DNA of 64,000 nucleotides from Enoplosus armatus (lineage: Eukaryota; Chordata; Actinopteri; Centrarchiformes; Enoplosidae). The notes under the pieces were generated by a model. It searched no databases and was not told the DNA's origin. It was given only the letters and a program-made list of their open reading frames with translations. Made by a program: the position numbers and the translations under genes. Shown here piece after piece: positions 46,856 through 59,120 of the stretch (position 1 is the first letter of the stretch; each line of letters starts with the position of its first letter). Location of the stretch: contig NC_092185.1 in the NCBI RefSeq assembly GCF_043641665.1, positions 24,896,503 to 24,960,502 of the forward strand, written 5' to 3'.

Positions 46856-49800
46856 ATGAACACACTCTACAGGTGAGAGAAGAGGACCAGAACCAGGACG
46901 GGAAGTTGGACCGTCTGATTTTTCAGCTGCAGCTACCTCTAAAACCTGAGGAACAGGTGTACAGTGTCCAGCTGCTGCTCACCTTCAGCTACCAGCTCTT
47001 TGTATGTATGCCTCTGCAGTGTCCAGTCTGTCCGTCCGCTCACAGTACACATCAACTCACAGTGCCACTGTTGAGGAGAAGCAGTACTCGTTCTCAAGTC
47101 AATCTGAGTCTGATCTTGTTGTAGCTAGTATTAAAAACACACTATTTCTGATCATTGTTACACTATTACCTCGTTGAGGTCTGGCTTCATATACACATGT
47201 CGCCTAATTGTCCCATGCAAATTGTGCGTACGTCATATGCACCAATGTTTGACCTCTGGGCATACTATTATTAATCTTTTTTTTTTTTTTTTTTTTATTG
47301 AAGCTCACAATATTATTTATACCATCCTGGTCAAAATGTACAATTGACATTCAAGTGTTCTCACACACAGCTATTGTACTATTAACTTCAGGGACTGATA
47401 TGTATTATCCAATCCAATATGCATCGAGCTTTTTATGAACAGCCGATGTAATGTATACGAGTGTGAACTCCGTTATCTCTTCCATTCTGCCCGCTACAAA
47501 GGGAATTACTGCCTGCTTATGGTCATGTTATATAGTAAAGGATGGCTTTAGAGTGTAGCCTGCTGATAGACTCATTGAGCCGCAGATCCTTGCCTTTGCC
47601 TGCCAGCTGCAGTAAGGCACCAAGCCTATCCAGACCAGCCTCGGTCAATGTTAAAGTGAAAGCGTATCATTCCTCTGTGTTTTTCCAGCGCATGTCCACA
47701 GTGGCGATGCAGAGCCTGGCCTACGTGCAGCACTCGTCCCCCGTCCCCGGGGCTAAGCTGTTCGTCAGCGGAGACCTGAGGCTGCAGCAGAGGACGCCCC
47801 TGCCTCACAGAGGAACGTTCAGCATTTACAATGTGAGAGGACCCCTGTCCGCCTAGTGTTTTCTCCTTTCCCCTTTTGCACCAGCACAAATTCAAGTAGG
47901 GCGGAGAATGTTTTGGTCTCGCACGATCCGAGGCTGGAGCAGAGCCTGACAGCAGAGCACTCTGCAGGAAGATGAAGCCCGGGCGGTGGTGGGTGCATGT
48001 GCAAAGCCATCGAGAAAGTGAAAATGGGAGAAGGCGCGATAGTGAGCAATGACGAGATAAATGAGAAAGAGAGGAGGAAGACAGTGAAAATGGGCTCACA
48101 ACATGAAGGCCCCTCTTGTGTGAGGCTTACGTGGTTTGTGTGTTTTCTGACACACTATGAGGCACTGCAGACGTCTGTTCATTTTGGCACCTGCTTTCGA
48201 TTTAGTTTTAGTATTAGTCTTTTGGCAAAACAGGTGTACTAGTTTCAGGCAGTTGATTTTTGTTGGCTTTAGGCTAGGGACATTTTTTTTTGTTGTTGCA
48301 TTTTTAGGCTGCAGCTGTCGGCATCTTTATTGCGTACAGTTACCATGGTCACGGCTGTCACCGTCTTTGTTGCTCTCGTCTATTGCAAGGTTGGTGGGGG
48401 GAAAAAAAAAGCCCTTGTTTACTTGTTCACACACACACACACACACAGTGTCCATGTCACTCAGCTCGTCAGTAACACGGTAACTGTTTGAACAGTACCA
48501 CTCTCTCTCTCTCTCCGCCGTTACCAGCAGCTACCTATGCTCTCCGCTTCAGAGGCTGGAATCACTTACCTGTTCACTAAAACGCTGTTCACTGAAGATT
48601 TAGATGGTTGACCGCCGACATTAATCCTGGAACTTACTCATTCCTTTTGATAGCAACACGAAGGATAGCCGCCTGAAAGTAATGTTGACGTTCCATCCGC
48701 ATCCACAGCAGCTTGACAAAGCTATATCAGCTGTGAGTGTGCAGGCTGTGTTTTTGTACTTTGTCCCAGCTGTTTTGTTGCTGCTTCGCGTCTAATTCTC
48801 CGTGGAATGTAGATTAGTTTAGTTCATAAATCTGTTTTTTTTTTTTGTTTTTTTTTTCCAAGAACCACTAACATTAGGTTCGGCTTTATTATACAACGCA
48901 GGGTTGCACGATAAAATGCATGTGGTAGCCCCCATCCATGCCATACATACAGAAAATGCAAAAACAGGTTTTTTTTAAATTAGAATAGATTATACACAAT
49001 GAAATAGGCACTAAAATAGAACAAACTATATGAAAGTAGCATTAAACAGAAATAAAAAATTAAAATGATGTCTACAAGGAAGATATACAGCTGCGTATAT
49101 ATACACACACATACACATGCCAAGATATATACAATATGTGTAATTTCAGTGTAATATGAGTGTTTGGTTATAGTGGGAATGAGGCTAGCGCAAAAGGTAG
49201 TGGTGTGGTAATGTGCAAAATATCACTGATGCTCCGTAAATGGGTTCCCGTGATGTTCTGGGCCGTGCACATCCCCTGCCAGTTTGTAGTTTTTGGATTC
49301 AGTGTGACTTACATTTCCAGAGGATTACCTCGGATGTCCATGGCGAAGCAACGTCCATAAATCCGCTTAGAAATCATCGCAGAAATACGCTCCTTTTTAA
49401 GTTTCCTTCGGTATCAAAGTAACCCAGTGATAATTGTCCGTGCATCGTTGCCAACAGGAATCGCTAGTAGCTGATTTGGCTAGTAGCTGATTTGGCTAGT
49501 AGCTGATTTGGCTAGTAGCTGATTTGGCACACTTTTAATGGTGCCAGTTTGCTGCAACAACAAAAACAACAACTTTGAGCATGATTCTGATTATTTGTTT
49601 TTTTTTTCACTATTGATGCCAAGGTGTCGGTGATCGACGGCTCCAGCCCCTTTGCAAGTGCGTATGACCTTGACAACATAATCGGAAGCTACCAGGACAG
49701 AAACCGTGAGTTGAGGGCTCTTACCTTATTGCTGCTTAATATACTGCCCGACTAAAGCCAGAATCGACTCCACGGCATTACACGCGCACGCTGTAAAATG

Positions 49801-50669
49801 TGCCTTTTCTTTTTGTCCCTTTCTTTCTTTTCTTTTCTTTTCTTTTTTTTTTGCCTACCATAGTGACCACAGTACTGTCCTGTCCCATGCCAGTCTGGAC
49901 TGTGGGACGAGCTGCTGGGTCTCCCTTTCAGATTAATGCTGAGATCCGGTACCCTATGGAGGTCATTAGATATCCTTTTGATAAATGCGGGAAAAGGGTG
50001 TGTTTGTGTATGTGTGTGTGTGTTTAAACACAAGTTATACTCAAACCTAATTTTGGAGAGATTCTTTTTATATACCTTCTATGGTAACACATATTAACCC
50101 CCCCCCCCAATTTAGCATTTAAATAAGTACTTTGTATAGTAAACATTTGATAAATGACACAAAAAACACACTTTAATGTAGTAGTAAACAGTACGGCCAT
50201 TGTAAAGTTTTATTAATGTACAACATAATTACAGCATCTCCAATGAAGACACATTTTATATTAGTATTATATAACTGTGTTACTATGTTGTCATTCATTA
50301 TCTGTTTACACAGCCTCCACTTCTGGCTGCCCACAAGAGGAGATATAGAATCTGGCAAATGTTTATATTTATTACTTTGCACGCTGTTCATACACTTTGT
50401 ATTGTTCCTCAATGCCCACAGTGTTGTTGAGTTTTAGACTACATCCAAATACAGCGCCAAAAGAAACAAAGGTCTGGCCATTTCCGCCTTAACCGTCTCC
50501 CTCCACCTATCGTCCTGGCTTCTGGGAAACCATCAAATTTGCCTGGATTCAATACGTCAGTGTCCTCCTCGTCTTCCTCTGGGTCTTCGAGCGCATACAG
50601 AGATTTGTTTTCCAGAACCAGGTTCTAGCCACCGTCCCCGTACCGGTGGGGAAACCTCACCTGTCATGA
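46242..50669 (+). CDS. tmem231: TMEM231, ciliary transition-zone membrane protein (7 exons, 309 aa)
   Basis: Exons: 46242-46380, 46500-46666, 46873-47001, 47689-47832, 49624-49705, 49864-49969, 50507-50669 (stop TGA 50667-50669). The first five introns are GT-AG; the last reads as AT-AC. Phases close throughout. Human TMEM231 is about 316 aa. It is part of the B9/tectonic (MKS) complex that gates membrane proteins into the cilium; human mutations cause Joubert and Meckel syndromes. The N-terminus [20 protein letters not shown] is followed by TM1 at about residues 23-43. A large lumenal/extracellular domain contains an NVS glycosylation sequon at 193-195. TM2 is at about 267-283 ([17 protein letters not shown]), with a short cytosolic tail ending GKPHLS. 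No damage is seen. Exon 5 uses an AAG acceptor. The gene is divergent from gabarapl2. Confidence 0.95.
47833..49623 (+). other. tmem231: tmem231 intron 4
   Basis: A 1.8-kb intron with a 16-bp tandem repeat (49463-49526) and T-runs. It ends in the atypical acceptor GATGCCAAG. Confidence 0.8.
49463..49526. repeat. 16-bp tandem repeat, 4 perfect copies
   Basis: GCTAGTAGCTGATTTG repeated four times with no mismatch, about 100 bp upstream of tmem231 exon 5. The lack of divergence suggests a recent expansion. Confidence 0.93.
49970..50506 (+). other. tmem231: probable U12-type AT-AC intron (tmem231 intron 6)
   Basis: After GTC ATT AG the intron opens ATATCCTTTT, the exact consensus of U12 AT-AC donors, and no GT donor near it preserves the frame. 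The 3' end has a branch-site-like CCTTAAC at 50488-50494 and then terminal AC at 50505-50506, 12-14 nt further on, the short spacing typical of minor-spliceosome introns. Joining AG to C TAT CGT CCT GGC gives SYRPGFWE, matching human SYQPGFWE. Length 537 bp. Confidence 0.88.
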
Positions 50670-51449
50670 ATGCAATGGAACTGCTTTGACCTCCAGGTAT
50701 ACAAGAACCACCAGGTTGCTTTTATTGTGAAATGTAACACCGAATCAATCAACTACGGATGAGCCATTTGGTCACGTTTGTAATTACATTACGAGAACAT
50801 CAGATTTGACCAGCTGTCTCTGGTAGGTATTTGCTCCAGTTGTGACCCACGCTGATACAATACATCGTACACACACACACACACACACACCTATATTGTA
50901 CATACAGTGTCATCTTAAACATTTGAACTTGTGGCAGCCTTCGAAGCCAGTTCAATTTTCAAAATGAAACGCCGCAGCCAATACAGGTGATGCTTCACTC
51001 ATAGCATGTGCGTCACCATGGAAACAGTGTGAAGTCACCGCAACTTACAACTAAACCGTTTTCACAGGAATTAGCACAAAACTACATGCCATGACCGCCT
51101 AACCTGAACTGCGGTGTCTTATTTTGAAAATTGAATCGCTTTAAGATGTCTTCCCGGTTTGTCCTCGTTACTTAACAATGGGACCAAATGGAACCTCCCA
51201 AGAACTGTTGCTGTGTTCCTTTAATAGTTTGCCTGTATTTTGAAACGTGCCGACAGAGAGACTCAAATTCATTCATAGTTTTAACCCTTTCCTGGACGGG
51301 TGTGTCTACGCAGGTCCACCTCTACAGGAGCTACGCTAGCTCTCGCCCCCTGAAAAGGCATTCGAAATTTATAGGAAATACAAATGAACATTTTCTATAT
51401 ATTTTTTTACCGTTTGTATGTTTATGGCAGTTTGTGACAGCAATAATTA

Positions 51450-51455
51450 AATAAA
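51450..51455 (+). promoter_or_regulatory. tmem231: polyadenylation signal of tmem231
   Basis: AATAAA (within AAATAAATACTT) about 780 nt after the stop codon; a second lies at about 51515. The intervening 50670-51449 is taken as 3' UTR. Confidence 0.6.
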
Positions 51456-51475
51456 TACTTTCTCCACGTGCTCTT

Positions 51476-52415
51476 TCATTTTTTTTGTGTGGCACAGAGC
51501 TTTAGGTAACGGACAATAAACGATTTGTACATTTTCAACGGTTCGTCTTTAACGGCAGTGCTTTCATTTACTCGCATCTCGCTGTCGTCGTCTAATCCTT
51601 GTTTGGAACACACGGATTCTTTTGTAAGCAACGGCAGTGAAACGTTTATGTGATGATGCAAATAGCCGTGCAGTTACAGTTACAGCAGTGTGATAACAAG
51701 GAGGACGGAAGGACAGACCTTGACATTGTCATTGTCAACAGCATTCAGTCATTTCTTAATCCCTCAGCCTTGTTGTTAATATGTGACTGATTACGTTCCC
51801 ACTATATCCCACACTGTCAGCAGAACACCTGGCCACAGAAGCCGACTTCATTTTTGACATTGAGAAGCGTTTCTTATGCTTGGCTGGTATACAGGACTGA
51901 GGTTATGAGGTATCGTTTTCCCCTCTGACTCACTGTCCCAGGAGATGTTTGTTGGTTTATGTGCATGTTTACGATTAGATTGTCGTGTGTGTGTGTGTGT
52001 GTGTGTGTGTGTAGTTCTGGACCAGTACCACTGTATTAGCTCATTTGTTCGGGATGGGCCAGACAGTTAAGTAAGAGGCACACCCTGTTTGCTCAGCTAC
52101 AGTGCCTTAAATTCTCATCTGCCATTTTGCAGCCACTAAAAGTCATAAACTACTGTACTGTACTCACCAAAGTGATTTATTTTTATTTTTGTTTTTACCT
52201 GTTGGTGGCGCTAGAGGAAAAGTCAGGGGATTACCAAAGTCAGTGGTAGACATTTAAGTCTGGACCGGGACCAACCATCAACATTAGTGATACCCGAACT
52301 GGGGTCATGTCCCGTAAAAAAAGCCTGTTTTACCACTGTTTGCTTTCGAGCAATGCAGTGATGCAAAATAAGAAACGGCTCTTTAACCAGTTCGCTGGAA
52401 CCAACCATAGTGCCG

Positions 52416-52449
<34 letters not shown>

Positions 52450-54067
52450 TTACAGAGGCTGAGTGACCATTGTTTGATTGACAAAACACTGTATTCTCTT
52501 TTTACACCTTACTGCTGTTTCAGACTGATTCCACATCAGTACCCTGGGGCAAAGTCACCCCCCCCGCCCCTCCCCTCCCCACCACCACCCTCTCCACTCC
52601 CCTCTCTTCATCCAGCAGGCATTTACTGGTGACCAAAGCGCTTTGGCTTTGGCTGCAGAGAGCAGGAGGAGGACAGGATATGAGCCTGGCTCTTACAGGA
52701 ACCAGATGCATCCTTTTTTTTTCTTCTTTTTTTTGTTCCCTTCCTCCCGTGTTGTATTATTATTTTTTCTCTGGATTAATCTCGTGATCAATCTCTCTCA
52801 CGTTATTCACCAAGGCCCGGGGAGCGATAGACACAAGTCCAAGTGTTTCTCAGTTCTTAAAACTGCGCACGTGGCAACATCGTGTCTCTTTCACCTACGG
52901 CCTTGAACATGCAATCGTCGGACGTGCTGCCCACGCTGGTGCTGCATGATCAGCAGCGTTGTCTCGGTTATTAAATTATTAACGAAAAGACTGTCGAGTC
53001 GTGTTGCCTCCAGAGCAAAATCTCCAGGAAATGAGCTCCTGATTGTCCTCCTCTGACCTGAGGTGCGCTTACTTTAAAGTACTGGACCATGATCTTCATG
53101 TAGTCTTGCGTATTGCGGAACAAGAAAAGAAGTTGTGAAATCATTCGCGAAAGGACTTAAAAGAATTGATTTTAATTGACGTTAGGTGTTCAGTAAGCTT
53201 GTGCACTCTTTTTCCACACCTTTCATACATTCTTTCATCATTATTTTCATTTTTTCATCGAATATTTCTTCAGAGCGGTGGTGGAAGAAGTATTTCTATC
53301 ATTTAAGTTACAGCAGCAATGCCACACTGTAAAATACTGCAATCCATTACAAGTAAAAAACACTTTCTTGAGTAAAAGTGCGAAAGTATAGGCAAAATGT
53401 ACTTCAGTGAACATACTCAAGTGGCCCCCGTGAGTGGTTGACTTTTTGTGGATTATATTACTGGAGTATTATTAGTGGTGTATTCATGTGTAAGTAGTAT
53501 TTTACTGTTGTGATTTGAACTTCTTTATGTAATGTTTGGGGGAGGGGGGGGGGGTTTAATCTATATCAGTGCATCATATTTTAGAAGCTCATGGCATGGT
53601 TTGTATGTAGAATCTTAAAGAGTACAGTACCTAGTAGTTGTAGCTGAAGTAGAATATATAATGTGCTGTAACCTTTTGAACTTAGTAACATTATACATTA
53701 TTATTATTATTATTATTATTATTATAATACTTATTTCCACGCGTACTAATACGTGATGTACTGCAGTACTGTGTGCTGAGGAGGGGCAGGGTACATGTTT
53801 CGTGGTCCAGGCCTGTTCTGTGAACTAACTTCCTTGGTCGTGACTCACGCAGCAGATGTAACGAAGACCCTCGGGGGTTATCCCGCAGCTCCTGCCCCCC
53901 CCCCCCACCCCCCTTCGCCTGCTGCTCGGACACCGTTCGCTGGCTCAGGTCCCGCCTGCTCCGCTGCACCCACCCACCCTCCACCACACCACCCTCCCCT
54001 GTCCCCCGCCCAGCCAACTGCCAGTCCAGCCCAGCAGAGTACCCCCCCCCCCCCCTCCTCCCCCCAA

Positions 54068-54101
<34 letters not shown>

Positions 54102-54119
54102 CCTGGCCACGTCTCAAAA
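51476..54119. other. tmem231-chst intergenic region
   Basis: Contains GT/CA tracts (51985-52012, 52419-52446), the repeat at 53275-53660, an (ATT)n tract at 53697-53724 and, from 53890, C-rich sequence leading into the candidate chst promoter. No coding exon was recognised. Confidence 0.6.
53275..53660. repeat. teleost interspersed repeat (GTGGAAGAAGTATTT family)
   Basis: Contains GTGGTGGAAGAAGTATTTCT, CATTACAAGTAAAAA, GAGTAAAAGTGCGAAAGTAT and AAAATGTACTTCAGTG, in the order found in a familiar abundant fish element. It is interrupted by a G-run near 53541. Confidence 0.6.
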
Positions 54120-54332
54120 CACCGCTTTGTACGCAAACCGGACAGTGGAAGTGACCGAGGAGCCGCCGGCAGAGGAGGGAGCGGAGGGAAGGAGAGGAGA
54201 GGAGACCCGCGGGGGTGTTGGGACAGACAGAGAGAGACAGACAGAGACAGAGAGAGACACAGAGACAGAGACAGAGAACACTGCGCACCGGCTCCGTCGA
54301 CAAGCAAACTCGGCCGAGGACCACGGCGAAAG
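54120..54332 (+). promoter_or_regulatory. candidate 5' non-coding exon and promoter of the chst gene
   Basis: A CpG-bearing, purine-rich segment that ends CGGCGAAAG before a strong donor GTAAGACG at 54333. The chst coding exon carries its own upstream acceptor (CATCCTCAG at 59035), so a 5' UTR exon is required somewhere upstream, and this is the best candidate seen. The intron would be 4.7 kb. The transcription start is unknown. Confidence 0.35.
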
Positions 54333-54798
54333 GTAAGACGCTTCTGCTCAGTGTTCGGGAAATAAAATCAATCAACTCCCTCTCCTCTCCTCTTCGGCCA
54401 GGACCGTGTCACCCCCCCCCGTTCACCTTGGTGATTCGTGTAGCCAGCGCACGCACTTTTTTTTGGAGGGGGGGGGCGCGCGACGACGACAACGCATCAA
54501 TAATTTGGTCCTTTTCGTCCTCAAACTTCACGCGCACGCCGGAGTTAGCGGGTTGTTTGGTGGCTAACCGCGTCCAGAAGCTACACCCCCCCTCCAAGAG
54601 CCGAGAGTTCACCCAACGGCCCCATGGCCGTCCACCCGTGTAGAGACAGGGGGCTCCATAACGCCCCCCCCCCCCCTCTATTCCCATTTAGTCCGGGTCT
54701 GTACAGCAAGCGCCGGGTTCTAGGCGGTTCTACAATATTGTCTGGAGACTTTTCTGAACCCCCCGCAGGTGCTGCTGGGGTGTCCCAGTTTGTCCCAG

Positions 54799-55015
54799 AT
54801 GTACTTATTTATCCATTATTTATTTAAAGTTTTTGTTTTTACAGTACATGGCTTTTGTCTAATGTGTATATATACATATATATATATGTGTATATATCTA
54901 AATATATATATGTGTGTGTATATATAGGAGAGGAGGTCAGGGTCTGTATGTGTGGGGAACAGCCTGTATGGCAGGGCAATTTGGTTGAATGTATCACAAT
55001 ATTTCTTCTTTCATC

Positions 55016-55065
<50 letters not shown>

Positions 55066-55179
55066 TACTGTGTCAAAAGCTTGATTTTAATGTATGTATC
55101 ATCAACTATATACCATAATTTAACACTGTAGGTTGTGGAATGGAATCACGATGACGCTGTGTAATCGATATATAATCAA

Positions 55180-55214
<35 letters not shown>

Positions 55215-55746
55215 CACAGTGCTTAACAAATGTATTAGACCACCTGTCATAAAAATGAGAAAACACAAATACTTTAGAAATCTGTCAAAAACTTGTTTCA
55301 AACTAAAAATTGTGTTGTTATTTATTAGGCAAATAACAAACTGGAACAACTAAATAGTCCTTATTCACATATATTAATCCAAAATCTTAATATTCTGTAC
55401 GACCTCCTTTGGCCCTGATGACAGCTTGCATTCTTTGCAACCACTAAAACAAATGTTTCTGTTCAGGAACGCAAGTAAATAACTGTCATTTGGCATCTCA
55501 ATCAAAAAAATAATAATGTGCTTTACTATTTTTCTTCTGCTTTTTTGTAAAACAGTGAATTTGAGAATTCATGGATAACAACAATAATTATATTTTAGCA
55601 TTAAAGAGATCATTTTGATTAAAGAGCTTGGCTTGCACATACTGGTGGATTAACCATTACAGAGACATCAGCAATACTGTTCATTTAGGGCAGCGGTGGC
55701 AAACACCTTACACTGGGTGGGGGGGGTCTAATACATTTGGTAAGCA

Positions 55747-55795
<49 letters not shown>

Positions 55796-55965
55796 ACATC
55801 AGACAAAACTCATGTACTGTAAAAACAAAAACTTTAAATGAATAATGGATAAATAAAGTACATCAGGAGTAACGCAGAACGATTACACAGTCATCATGAT
55901 TCCACTCCACTGAAAGTCCACGACCTTACAGTATGAAACTATGGTATACAGTCGATGTTGAAGTT
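54799..55965. repeat. nested inverted-repeat composite
   Basis: Arm L1 (54799-54860) matches the reverse complement of 55801-55865 with only a few differences over about 65 bp. Arm L2 (about 55085-55170) matches the reverse complement of about 55879-55960. Between them lie several (TA)n tracts and a Tc1-like element with its own inverted ends (55215-55750). The order L1, L2 against R1, R2 implies more than one insertion or inversion. Confidence 0.8.
55215..55750. mobile_element. non-autonomous Tc1/mariner-like element
   Basis: Left end CACAGTGCTTAACAAATGTA then TTAGACCACC; right end GGTCTAATACATTTGGTAAG then CACTG, the reverse complement of the left with one mismatch. It is flanked by TA-rich sequence, consistent with TA target duplication. 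The interior (about 480 bp) contains CCTTTGGCCCTGATGACAGC, a phrase I associate with Tc1-like elements, but has no transposase frame. Confidence 0.75.
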
Positions 55966-58900
55966 CAAGCTGCTGGCATCTTGAAAATGTGAATCTTCAC
56001 ATTTAAGTGACGCCAAAACGTGTAATGAGTTCAACCTATCTCACCACCAACCGAATCACCGCGGAATGTGTTCGCGCGCAATCAATTGAAGGTAACCTCC
56101 AACTGAAAGAGTGGACAGTTGAGCAGCTGTTGGAGGTTGTTGTTGTTGTTGTTGAAGAAGAAGAACCTGGCTGAGTAGTTTATTTATCCTCTGGACGCAG
56201 CGCGCTCTCCCCGCCGAAACGCTCGCGGCTGTTTCATGCAGCTGCACAACATTCGGGAAAACGAACCCCAAAAAAAACGCGTGACGTCACGTGGCTTTGG
56301 ATGGCGGTATTCTCGTAAAACAGCGGGACAGAACAACAAAAAAAGTGCAGAAGAAGTTGCAGCTGGGGAAAACCGAGAGGGGCAGCAAGACGTCTCCTCT
56401 CACAGACAGAAGGTCTCACTTGTGAAGGCGAGTGACGCTGCGCAAAGACCCTGATGCGGATGTCAGCGCGGGGGGGTTCTGTTCACACTGTCTCGGGGTG
56501 TTTGTGTAAGCGTATGAGCTCACACGCTTGTTGCACACGAGTGCGTATTTAATTCGGCAGGTGTTTTGTTGACTACGGTGAAGCATATCCACGCTTCGTA
56601 TCAGCATTTGCATTCTCTGCGACGCTGTAGACTCCACGGCGTGATAGCATTTCAAACGAGCCGACTAGAAGACACATTTACATGCGGTAGGCGGTTTTGC
56701 ATGCCAGTGACTGATCACGTACGGGTGGGCGTGATACTCCATGAGAATGGACAACGTGGGGACGAGAGGAGAGACTGCTTGCTGCATCCCCGGTTTTTGT
56801 GTGTGTCGTGCGACACTAATCCTGGATCGTGTGTTTGAATTCTTCCTGGTGCTGGGCAGACTGTTGAACAATCCAATGCCGTCTAGATTTCAAGGAAATA
56901 GAAAGTTCCTTTGAGCCTGCCCATTACCTGGATCCAGTCCCTGTGAATCACGGCCTCACCCACTTGGGGGAATTACAGTTTGGTAGCCACTCACGGGGAC
57001 CCGGGACTGTCCTGCTTTTGGGTCCAGAGATTCTGACGGGGGTTTATTTGGGAAGTCAAGGAGTTAGCAGCTCAAGATGTATTCTTGTTTTGTTGTGACT
57101 TGACGTGAGACGCTGTAAAGTTAAACTGTAATTGGATGAAATAGACCGCTCTGCTGGGCAAGGAACACTAGAAAACCATTCCGAAAGAAGGGACGGGCCT
57201 TTATTTATTTATAGGAGAGTATCGCCAATGAGCCAATGAGAAATTCTTCCAGTATATTCCAGTAAAGTTGCCAATGTGCAAGTGGTTTGGATCCTTCGCG
57301 GCTGGCTTGCTGTTACAAGAATAGAGGCGTTTTAAGCAAATGTGTGAATGAAAACTGGATAGCGTGCATATGTGGCGTGAACAAAGCCAGCTGTAGGTGA
57401 GATCTGTGGACCCGTCGTGATGTCTGGTGTTTACCTTCGTATCCTGAGGGTGTGAAGGTGAGGAGCTCATGTCAGGGCTTGTCCAATAAGCACAACAGAT
57501 TACGGCACGCTCGCGTGGATCACCTCAGTCAGCAGGGCTCCTGGTCTCCCACCGGAAAACTTTCGAAGGACAGACCACAGTCTGTGTCTTCTTCCCCCTC
57601 TTTTTTTTTTCCTTTCACTGTTTAGTGAATCCATTCCTTTAGAATGAGTGATTGTTATTTGGGGGTTGCTGTGGTTGGATAGTCTTTTTCTTTGCTCAGG
57701 AAGGTCCCTAACTGAGTGAGATTGACCCGGAAGTATCTGAGTGGCAGCCATGATAAAGGGTTGTCCTTATGAATTCTCCTTCACATCTGTCCCTGACCGC
57801 ATGACGCGTTCCATCGAGGTCTTTAGGTCCCTAAGTGTTCAGGAAAAGACATTTTTCTTTTTGATTATTCGACCGCAGCTCTGGAGTTACGGTACATAAC
57901 GAACGTTGGACGGTGTCACTTCATTACACTTTCGCGTCTGTAGGGCTGGCCCCCCGCCAAAGCTTCCCTCCTTTCACACACATACGGGACACTTCTCCGT
58001 CTCCGCACGTGGAACATGTACCTACACGCTACATAAACCTCCGGACGTGGCAACCAGGTTGGCTTTACAACAGTAAAGTAGCCTCCATTTGAGTCAGTCC
58101 TGGACGATTTTAAACCAATACACAAAAGTATACAAAGAGATTTACTCCGGCAATTAACAATAAACCTCGTTTACAAAATGGCCTCATGCACCACCACCAC
58201 CACCACCACGTCATTTGTATGCCTCCTGCGTTTGTAAGATGCGTCACGTGTTGTTTTTTGTGGACATTTGAACATGAATATGAAGTAAACGATCAGCTGC
58301 AAAGGCATGCCTCATTTGATGGACCCATTTTCCATAAAGGCATGTCTGCAAAAGCTCTTTTCATCCAGTATTCAAAGCTACGCTAGGTGGCTAGCTGATA
58401 AGTGAAATAGCAATTTCGGCTGAAAATTCCTTCAAAATACGTTTCAACATGCATTTTAAAGCTATAGAACGACTTTACGGAGTAATTATAAACGGCGTAA
58501 ACGCCATCCGCTGAAAAAAGTTCCAGAAAAGTAAAGAACTTTTTTTTTTTTTTTTTTTTTTTACCATTTCCAAGGTGAAAAATGAACTTTTCCTAAACTA
58601 AACGAATTGTAAAATTGATGAAATCACAAAGGAGGACGAGCTCGCTTAAACGGTGCTAAAATATCAAAATGACCCAAATTGGCCGTCTCTGAAATGTTAC
58701 TTAAAACTTAAGATGTTAAGGGTTTTTTTTTTAACAGGATATCACGAGTATTCTGTAAGGTAACGGTAATAGTAATAGTTTAGATGTGGGTGTCGTGTAG
58801 GCGATTTGATTTGCGCCCTGATGAACAAAGTCCGGCCCAGAGAAGTCATTTCAACATGTTTTGCGCGTCATCATAAACTACGTGGGTGATGAGCCTCCTG

Positions 58901-59035
58901 ACGTGTCACCGCGTTGGCTTTACAGCAAGTTTATAGTAATAAAGCAGCATTGATTATTAACGAATACACAGACTGTTCATTTCCTGTTCACATGATCCAT
59001 CTCTCTCTGTCTCTCTCTCTCTCTCTCATCCTCAG

Positions 59036-59120
59036 CTCCGCCTTTTCTGCCGCAGGGCCGACACACAAGAGAAATACCCCCATCAAGCCCCCGTGAGACT
59101 GACCGTGATCCGCCGCCATC
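59036..59120 (+). other. chst6: 5' UTR portion of the chst coding exon
   Basis: Begins after acceptor CATCCTCAG (59027-59035); an alternative acceptor TGCCGCAG ends at 59055. Both leave the ATG at 59121 intact. Confidence 0.6.

Larger units (their letters stand above)
54333..59035 (+). other. putative chst intron 1 / upstream region
   Basis: If 54120-54332 is the first exon, this is a 4.7-kb intron. Besides the composite repeats at 54.8-56.0 kb it has a T-run near 58540, and the acceptor is preceded by a (CT)n polypyrimidine tract (59001-59028). No coding exon was recognised. Confidence 0.4.

Noticed and set aside
53878..54643. Overlapping long open frames around 54 kb
   Set aside because: Driven by C-runs, CA/GT tracts and AGAC repeats; no domain, and the frames disagree across strands. 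Better explained as a GC-rich promoter and 5' UTR.
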